NCBI GenBank assembly: GCA_028701415.1
Contig: JAQVQU010000003.1
Span: forward strand, 33,772-44,722
Length of the DNA: 10,951 nt
Source: Clostridia bacterium
GTDB taxonomy: Bacteria; Bacillota; Clostridia; Christensenellales; DTU072
Direction of reading: 5' to 3'
Positions 7,189 to 10,951 of this stretch are shown piece by piece. Both the position numbers and the translations under genes were made by a program. Position 1 is the stretch's first letter; every line of letters begins with the position of its first letter. The notes under the pieces were generated by a model. It did not search any database. It saw only the letters and a program-made list of their open reading frames with translations, and was not told the origin of the DNA.

Positions 7189-8940
7189 TTATTGCCTTAT
7201 TTTAATGTGTACTTCTCTTAGTTGCTTCTCTGTTACTTCTGAAGGCGCGCCCATAAGAAGGTCTTGAGCGTTTTTGTTCATAGGAAAGGCAATTACTTCC
7301 CGTATGTTACTTTCTTGGGATAGAAGCATTAGTATTCTGTCTATTCCAGGCGCCATACCAGCATGAGGAGGTGCTCCATACCTAAATGCGTTATACAAAG
7401 AAGGAAACCTATTTGAAAGATCTTCTTTTGTGTATCCTGCAATTTCAAAAGCTTTTTCCATGGTTTTTATTTCATGATTTCTAACTGCTCCACTTGAGAG
7501 TTCCACTCCGTTGCATACTATATCGTATTGATACGCCAAGATGTCTCCAGGGTTAGAATTGACTAGTGCCTCGTATCCTCCTTGGGGCATCGAAAATGGA
7601 TTGTGTTTAAACGCCCAGTTTCCAGATTCTTCATCTATTTCGTACATTGGAAAATCAGTTACAAAACACAAATTAAAGGAATCTTTTTCGATAATGTCGA
7701 GTCTATTCCCAAGCTCAGTCCGGATCTGTCCGGCTAGTAAAGGAGCTTTATCTTTGGTGTCAGCGATAAAAAACAAAAGGTCACCTGTATTGAGCCCAGC
7801 TATATCCGAAAGGGTTTTCTTTAGTTCAGAAGGGATAAATTTATCAATCGGTCCTTTGAAAGAATTGTCTTTCTCTACAGTAACATATCCTAAACCTTTC
7901 ATTCCAATTTCCATTGCATATGCAAGCATTTTTTCGTGGAATCCTTTAGTTAAAGAAGCTCCATTTGTAATTTTTATTCCTCTAACACATTTCTTTTTGA
8001 AAGGAGCAAAATCACACTTATCGAAAAATTCTGAAAGGTCAATTATCCTAAGAGGGTTACGAAGGTCTGGTTTATCCGAGCCAAACTTAAGCATAGAATC
8101 GGAGTAAGTAATTTTCTCAAAGGGAGGAGCGGATACTTTTCCTTTGCCAAAAGTGGAGAAGACACCATAAAGAATTCTTTCGGCGGTTTCAAATACATCT
8201 TCTTGAGTGGCAAAAGACATCTCAAAATCAAGTTGGTAAAATTCGCCAGGTGCACGGTCTGCTCTTGCATCTTCATCTCTAAAACAGGGTGCAATTTGGA
8301 AATATTTGTCAAATCCACTCACCATAAGCAGTTGCTTAAATATTTGGGGCGCTTGCGGAAGGGCGTAAAAGCATCCCTTGTGCTTTCTGCTAGGGACTAG
8401 ATAATCGCGGGCTCCTTCAGGAGAAGATGCAGTCAAAATAGGGGTAGTAATTTCTAAAAAACCCATTTCCCTCATTTCCTGCCTTATGTAATTAACCACT
8501 TCCGAGCGAAGGATAATTCTATTATGAACTTCAGGATTTCTTAAGTCTAGATAACGGTATTTTAATCTTAAATCTTCTCTAATATCCTTGCTTCCCGTTA
8601 TGTCAAACGGCAAAGGGGCGGTAATGTCACCCAAAATCGTCACATTAATTGCCAATAGTTCCACCGTTCCTGTGTTAATTTTAGTGTTTATTGTAGATAT
8701 ATCTCTTAAACGAATCATTCCTTCAGCTGAAATACATTGCTCCTTTTTTAAAGTATCAACAATATCCTTGTTCTCTACAACGACTTGAACAGTCCCGTAA
8801 TGGTCTCTCACATCAATAAAAGATATTCCTCCGTGATCTCGGATAGTATCAATCCATCCCCCAACCAAAATATTTTCTCCAATATTATTTTCCCCAATTT
8901 GAGAGGAATTGTATGTCCTGTAAATGTTGCCCTTCTTCAT
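7189..8940 (-). CDS. aspS: Aspartyl-tRNA synthetase, probably non-discriminating
   Basis: Class II enzyme charging tRNA(Asp), and probably tRNA(Asn), with aspartate. 583 residues with the bacterial layout: OB-fold anticodon domain (about 1-105), catalytic core, and a large GAD-type insertion (about 285-420). Motif 1 is near 161-183, motif 2 includes RADRAPGEFYQLD (226-238), and motif 3 is GAPPHAGMAPGIDRI (522-536). The anticodon domain has RDHGG with His36, where discriminating bacterial AspRS usually have Leu; His there is associated with non-discriminating enzymes, which fits the adjacent gatCAB. I chose the ATG at 8940, with GAGGTG 4 nt upstream; the frame stays open back to a TTG at 8997, but that lies in the predicted promoter. 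Motif 2 has an extra residue compared with the common RQPEFTQ form, and with the ending LLMGAPSEVTEKQLREVHI it recalls alphaproteobacterial AspRS. Confidence 0.95.
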   Translation of the reverse strand: MKKGNIYRTYNSSQIGENNIGENILVGGWIDTIRDHGGISFIDVRDHYGTVQVVVENKDIVDTLKKEQCISAEGMIRLRDISTINTKINTGTVELLAINVTILGDITAPLPFDITGSKDIREDLRLKYRYLDLRNPEVHNRIILRSEVVNYIRQEMREMGFLEITTPILTASSPEGARDYLVPSRKHKGCFYALPQAPQIFKQLLMVSGFDKYFQIAPCFRDEDARADRAPGEFYQLDFEMSFATQEDVFETAERILYGVFSTFGKGKVSAPPFEKITYSDSMLKFGSDKPDLRNPLRIIDLSEFFDKCDFAPFKKKCVRGIKITNGASLTKGFHEKMLAYAMEIGMKGLGYVTVEKDNSFKGPIDKFIPSELKKTLSDIAGLNTGDLLFFIADTKDKAPLLAGQIRTELGNRLDIIEKDSFNLCFVTDFPMYEIDEESGNWAFKHNPFSMPQGGYEALVNSNPGDILAYQYDIVCNGVELSSGAVRNHEIKTMEKAFEIAGYTKEDLSNRFPSLYNAFRYGAPPHAGMAPGIDRILMLLSQESNIREVIAFPMNKNAQDLLMGAPSEVTEKQLREVHIKIRQ

Positions 8941-8944
8941 GTTA

Positions 8945-8950
8945 CACCTC
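8945..8950 (-). promoter_or_regulatory. Ribosome binding site deciding the aspS start
   Basis: GAGGTG on the minus strand, 4 nt before the ATG at 8940. It favours this start over the in-frame TTG at 8997, which has no ribosome site. Confidence 0.65.
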
Positions 8951-8968
8951 GATAAAAACGCTTTTTTT

Positions 8969-8997
8969 ATACTATCTTTGACCGTTCGCCTATGCAA
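8969..8997 (-). promoter_or_regulatory. Possible proximal promoter of aspS (P2)
   Basis: Minus strand TTGCAT (8997-8992), 17-bp spacer, TAGTAT (8974-8969). The hexamers are moderate matches. Transcription would start near 8962, about 20 nt before the ATG. Confidence 0.4.
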
Positions 8998-9006
8998 GTT
9001 CTAAAA

Positions 9007-9035
9007 ATATTATCACACGCGCGTAATGTAGTCAA
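9007..9035 (-). promoter_or_regulatory. Sigma-A-type promoter of the aspS-gatCAB block (P1)
   Basis: Minus strand TTGACT (9035-9030), 17-bp spacer, TAATAT (9012-9007). Reading the -10 two bases earlier gives GATAAT preceded by an extended-promoter TGT, which may be the true -10. The leader would be about 60 nt, too short for a T-box. Confidence 0.65.
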
Positions 9036-9081
9036 TTAAATGAACTAAATGACATCTTCCAATGAAACTCTAACTTAATAA

Positions 9082-9105
9082 AAAACCGAGAGTTAACTCG
9101 GTTTT
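9082..9105 (-). terminator. Intrinsic terminator of the CYTH gene
   Basis: Arms AAAACCGAG (9082-9090) and CTCGGTTTT (9097-9105) are exact complements with a 6-nt loop. Read on the minus strand the stem continues into a run of six T (CGGTTTTTTATT). It sits 37 nt after the CYTH stop and before the aspS promoter, so it insulates the aspS block. Confidence 0.85.
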
Positions 9106-9141
9106 AGCAATATAATATTCGTTAAAAAAATAGAAAAATGA

Positions 9142-9648
9142 TTATTCTTTATTCAACGGAACGTAAAGTTGTGCTAGTGATACATTGCGATAACCAAAGT
9201 CATTTGTAACCTCTCCTATTATTTCAATGAAGGGGGGGAATTGTATTTCTTCATCTTCAAAAGAGAGTTCAACTTCCATTATTGCCTTATCCTTCCAGAA
9301 GGGATAAACATCTATCTCGAAAGAAAGTTGAAGGTAAGGGACTCTATAGCGTACTTTTTTCAATGTTCCTGTTTTTGCTTCAGTTAGCAGATGAGCGTAT
9401 GTTTCTTCCGATATCAAATACTCTTCTTCTGTTCTTCTTCTGGCATTTATATCTTTCTTTTCGCAGTAATAATAAGTAGGTATGCCCCTCTCCGTTGCCT
9501 TTCTTATTCGTCGGGAGCTGTTTTCCCCCTCCAAATACGTTTGTTCAATCTCGGTTCTTGTTCCGAGCTTATCCAACAATTCAATACTTGGAATTTTGAT
9601 TAAAAATTTACGTTCGATTTCAACGCCACGCTGGTTCATTATATTCAT
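9142..9648 (-). CDS. CYTH-domain (triphosphate tunnel metalloenzyme) protein
   Basis: 168 residues forming one CYTH domain, the fold of class IV adenylate cyclases, thiamine triphosphatases and inorganic triphosphatases. The signature ExExK is VEIERKFLI (Glu10, Glu12, Lys14). Charged tunnel-strand motifs follow: IEQTYL (34-39), RRIRK (46-50), CEKKD (62-66), RTEEEYLI (72-79), VRYRV (99-103), SFEIDVY (109-115), IMEVELS (123-129) and GEVTND (145-150). These suggest binding of a triphosphate with divalent metal, but the substrate cannot be assigned. The start is uncertain: the ATG at 9648 has AAGG only 2 nt away, while the ATG at 9639 has it 11 nt away. It is monocistronic, ends at its own terminator, and diverges from the LURP-one-related gene. 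Confidence 0.88.
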   Translation of the reverse strand: MNIMNQRGVEIERKFLIKIPSIELLDKLGTRTEIEQTYLEGENSSRRIRKATERGIPTYYYCEKKDINARRRTEEEYLISEETYAHLLTEAKTGTLKKVRYRVPYLQLSFEIDVYPFWKDKAIMEVELSFEDEEIQFPPFIEIIGEVTNDFGYRNVSLAQLYVPLNKE

Positions 9649-9654
9649 AGCCTT

Positions 9655-9683
9655 ATATTATCACGTGAAAAGAGAAAAATCAA
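9655..9683 (-). promoter_or_regulatory. Possible promoter of the CYTH gene
   Basis: Minus strand TTGATT (9683-9678), 17-bp spacer, TAATAT (9660-9655); GATAAT at 9662-9657 is the alternative -10. The sequence GTGATAATAT is shared with aspS P1. The start site would be at about 9648-9650, leaving almost no leader before the first ATG. Confidence 0.5.
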
Positions 9684-9721
9684 TCCCTCTTCAATCTACG
9701 TTATAAAAGATAAATAAAAAA

Positions 9722-9741
9722 TATGTATCTTTGGATACGTA
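9722..9741. repeat. Palindrome TATGTATC-N4-GATACGTA between the CYTH and LOR genes
   Basis: Two 8-bp arms around TTTG with one mismatch. It shares TGTATCTT-N-GGATAC with the palindrome at 10661-10680. It lies about 40 bp upstream of each of the two divergent -35 elements. Possible operator; the regulator is unknown. Confidence 0.45.
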
Positions 9742-9780
9742 ATTTATCAAACAAGAATTAAGAATTTTTTTCATCTATTC

Positions 9781-9809
9781 TTGTAGAATGATTAATCAAA
9801 TGTTATAAT
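9781..9809 (+). promoter_or_regulatory. Likely promoter of the LURP-one-related gene
   Basis: TTGTAG (9781-9786), 17-bp spacer and a consensus TATAAT (9804-9809). The -35 is a weak match. Transcription would start near 9816, which excludes the in-frame ATG at 9817 as a normal start. Confidence 0.6.
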
Positions 9810-9821
9810 AAAAAAAATGCG

Positions 9822-9827
9822 AAGGAG
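9822..9827 (+). promoter_or_regulatory. Ribosome binding site deciding the LOR gene start
   Basis: AAGGAG, 10 nt before the ATG at 9838. The ATG at 9817 lies upstream of this site and has none of its own. Confidence 0.7.
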
Positions 9828-9837
9828 ACATTCAAGA

Positions 9838-10332
9838 ATGGGGCAATATATTATTAAACAAAACTTATTCGCAATCAGAGATAAATTCATGATAAAGGAT
9901 ACTGAGGGGAACCCAAGATTTCTGTGCCATGGAAGCTTGTTGAAGATTAGACAGACTTTTTGGCTTGAGACTCCCTCAGGCGCTCCTCTATTTACTGCTA
10001 AGAGAAAGTTATTTACTTTTCTTCCAAAATTTGACATATATGATGCTCAAGATGAAAAAATAGCAACATTAGATGTTAAGCTGAGTGCGTTTGTAAAGAA
10101 AATTAAAGTTGAATCAGAGAGATATGGTTCGTTTTTTATCCGAGGGGGTGTGGTCGCTTGGGACTTCACAATTTTTTCGGGTGAGGACGAAGATGGTGTT
10201 GTCTGCGCTCAGATTAGTAAAAGAATATTCAATGTTAGGGACGCCTATAATGTAGATATTTATTCTGGAAAAGAAAGTTTCATCATGACTCTTTGCATAA
10301 TCATAGACGCTCTTTATCATAAAGCAAAATAA
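9838..10332 (+). CDS. LURP-one-related (YxjI/LOR-like) family protein
   Basis: 164 residues, the normal size for this family, whose fold is a beta barrel around a central helix related to the Tubby C-terminal domain. Family features: an N-terminal YIIKQNLFAIRDKFMIKD (4-21), a strand reading FWLETPSGAPLFTAKRK, then FLPKFDIYD, and near the end CAQISKRIFNVRDAYNVDIY followed by a hydrophobic segment (FIMTLCIIIDALYH). That segment is the core helix rather than a membrane anchor, and there is no signal peptide. The biochemical role of bacterial members is unknown; lipid or membrane binding has been suggested for the fold. The start at 9838 is set by the ribosome site; a start at 9817 would add seven residues. 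It is monocistronic and divergent from the CYTH gene. Confidence 0.82.
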   Translation: MGQYIIKQNLFAIRDKFMIKDTEGNPRFLCHGSLLKIRQTFWLETPSGAPLFTAKRKLFTFLPKFDIYDAQDEKIATLDVKLSAFVKKIKVESERYGSFFIRGGVVAWDFTIFSGEDEDGVVCAQISKRIFNVRDAYNVDIYSGKESFIMTLCIIIDALYHKAK

Positions 10333-10350
10333 TTCTTTTTGCAGCGCGCT

Positions 10351-10373
10351 TAAGCTCAGAACATCTGGGCTTA
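10351..10373 (+). terminator. Probable terminator of the LOR gene
   Basis: TAAGCTCAG (10351-10359) pairs with CTGGGCTTA (10365-10373) over 9 bp including one G-U, with a 5-nt loop, 19 nt after the stop. The following ATTTATCTTTT is T-rich but not a clean run, so strength is uncertain. Confidence 0.6.
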
Positions 10374-10541
10374 TTTATCTTTTAACAAAATAAGCTAATG
10401 AGCGGATCTTATGGCCCTCATATTGTTAATCATGCTTAGCAATAATCGTATGTTAGCTATTGTTATCAATAAACTAAATCTCATAAATGTTTGCGTCTAA
10501 TAAAATTTTTGAATAGTTGCTCATTATTTTTTGTTAAAAAT

Positions 10542-10566
10542 AACCTTACTCCTAATAGGTTTTTTT
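10542..10566 (+). terminator. Weak candidate terminator
   Basis: AACCT (10542-10546) pairs with AGGTT (10557-10561) over a 10-nt loop, and the stem runs into seven T (10560-10566), with A-rich sequence on the left that could extend pairing. There is no known gene directly upstream, so it is either a backup for the LOR gene or the end of an unseen small transcript. Confidence 0.35.
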
Positions 10567-10660
10567 AGATAAGTGGTGCAAATTTCTTTCTTTGATGTAT
10601 AGCTATTTAAACTATTTCCTGCATAACATATATTTTTATTTTATTTTTCAGTTTAGGAAA

Positions 10661-10680
10661 TTTGTATCTTAGGATACAAA
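10661..10680. repeat. Perfect palindrome TTTGTATC-N4-GATACAAA upstream of ispE
   Basis: Two exact 8-bp arms around TTAG. It shares TGTATCTT-N-GGATAC with the palindrome at 9722-9741, so the two may be sites for one DNA-binding protein. It is 51 bp upstream of the ispE -35. Confidence 0.5.
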
Positions 10681-10731
10681 AAACGGCCATTGCTAGTCGC
10701 TGAAAAGCCGCATCGCTGATTTTCTAGCATA

Positions 10732-10760
10732 TTGATTTTTTTTCGCGCGTATATTATAAT
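10732..10760 (+). promoter_or_regulatory. Sigma-A-type promoter of ispE
   Basis: TTGATT (10732-10737), 17-bp spacer and consensus TATAAT (10755-10760). Transcription should start near 10767, giving a leader of about 50 nt that contains a nine-codon open frame. Confidence 0.75.
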
Positions 10761-10788
10761 ATAAAAATAGTATTTATTGGGGAAAAGA

Positions 10789-10818
10789 ATGATTATAAAA
10801 ATAAGGAGAGGGGTTTAA
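10789..10818 (+). CDS. Candidate nine-codon upstream open frame (MIIKIRRGV) overlapping ispE start
   Basis: ATG at 10789, with GGGGA (10779-10783) 5 nt upstream as a possible ribosome site. Nine sense codons lead to TAA at 10816-10818, whose last base is the first base of the ispE ATG (TAATG). The ispE ribosome site AAGGAG lies inside the frame, so ribosomes reading it would pass over that site and stop exactly at the ispE start. Such an arrangement often means translational coupling. There is no proof that it is translated; short frames of this size occur by chance. Confidence 0.35.
   Translation: MIIKIRRGV
10803..10808 (+). promoter_or_regulatory. Ribosome binding site of ispE
   Basis: AAGGAG, 9 nt before the ATG at 10818. 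It supports this start. Confidence 0.7.
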
Positions 10819-10951
10819 TGCTTAGAGAAATAGAAATTTTATCTTCCGCTAAAATTAATTTATGCTTGAATGTTGAGGGTAAAGATGATATTGGATTTCA
10901 CAATCTTGATAGCATTGTGGCCAATGTTCCGATATATGACAGGATCATACT
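10818..10951 (+). CDS. ispE: 4-diphosphocytidyl-2-C-methyl-D-erythritol kinase, N-terminal part
   Basis: The GHMP-family kinase that phosphorylates CDP-methylerythritol in the non-mevalonate isoprenoid pathway. Only the first 44 codons lie in the window. The N-terminus matches IspE: SSAKINLCL (9-17), with the Lys12 and Asn14 that correspond to the conserved substrate-site residues, then GKDDIGFHNLDS (22-33) with the conserved His28 and the following LDSI-V, and IYDRI. The usual DGYH is IGFH here, a mild divergence. The ATP-binding glycine-rich motif lies beyond the window edge, so GHMP kinase membership is only partly tested. Promoter, ribosome site and start agree. It is the first gene of its transcript except for the short upstream frame. 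Confidence 0.8.
   Translation, partial: MLREIEILSSAKINLCLNVEGKDDIGFHNLDSIVANVPIYDRII

Larger units (their letters stand above)
10333..10788. other. Gene-poor intergenic region
   Basis: About 455 bp without a convincing protein gene. It holds the LOR terminator (10351-10373), a second weak hairpin with seven T (10542-10566), an 8-bp-arm palindrome (10661-10680), a stretch with TGCTAG/CTAGCA arms and a TCGCTGA direct repeat (10691-10729), and the ispE promoter (10732-10760). I recognise no RNA family, tRNA or mobile-element end. A small RNA cannot be excluded. Confidence 0.6.

Noticed and set aside
7541..8107. 188-codon open frame antisense to aspS
   Set aside because: It is wholly inside a well-conserved synthetase gene, has no recognisable domain and no clear ribosome site. 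It is best explained as a shadow frame.
8941..8997. Longer aspS reading frame with 19 extra residues from a TTG at 8997
   Set aside because: The extra part has no AspRS-like sequence and no ribosome site, and it overlaps promoter P2. The ATG at 8940 has GAGGTG and begins the family's normal N-terminus.
9817..9837. LOR gene start at the ATG at 9817
   Set aside because: It lies at the predicted transcription start and upstream of the only ribosome site. The extra residues MRRRHSR are not family-like.
1..10951. CRISPR array, tRNA, insertion sequence, prophage or toxin-antitoxin genes
   Set aside because: No spaced identical repeats, no cloverleaf, no transposase or integrase motifs, and no small gene pairs were found by reading the window.

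Overview
The window is AT-rich bacterial chromosomal DNA. It uses sigma-A-like promoters, strong AGGAGG-type ribosome binding sites and compact operons. A type III (GlnN) glutamine synthetase, an aspS-gatCAB cluster and a CYTH protein suggest a low-GC Gram-positive (Clostridia-like, probably uncultured) genome. That placement is inferred from gene content and motifs only; no database search was possible. I see no tRNA, rRNA, CRISPR array, insertion sequence or prophage gene.

Layout. (1) 1-1860: a divergent pair of phosphoesterase-type genes sharing a control region of about 235 bp. The left gene is a glycerophosphodiester phosphodiesterase on the minus strand, still open at the window edge, where it runs into what looks like a C_GCAxxG_C_C-family domain. 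The right gene is a PHP-domain metal-dependent phosphoesterase. A perfect 24-nt palindrome with T runs on both sides ends the PHP gene and the converging glutamine synthetase gene. (2) 1863-8940: a minus-strand block read aspS, gatC, gatA, gatB, glnN. Spacings are +20 nt, -8 nt, -11 nt and +66 nt, which fits one operon. It makes an AspRS with a His in the position typical of non-discriminating enzymes, the GatCAB amidotransferase that corrects misacylated Asp-tRNA(Asn) or Glu-tRNA(Gln), and an enzyme that makes glutamine, the usual amide donor of GatCAB. Two tandem promoters precede aspS, and there is no room for a T-box leader. (3) 9142-10332: a divergent pair, a CYTH/triphosphate-tunnel protein (minus) and a LURP-one-related (YxjI-like) protein (plus). 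(4) 10333-10817: a gene-poor stretch with possible terminators, a palindrome and a promoter, leading to the first 44 codons of ispE, which is preceded by a nine-codon open frame whose stop overlaps the ispE start.

Most of the window is ordinary housekeeping. The points worth a second look are the apparent GDPD-C_GCAxxG_C_C fusion, an inverted repeat bracketing the GDPD promoter, two copies of a GTATC-N4-GATAC palindrome in the two intergenic regions on the right, the variant AspRS, and the ispE upstream frame.
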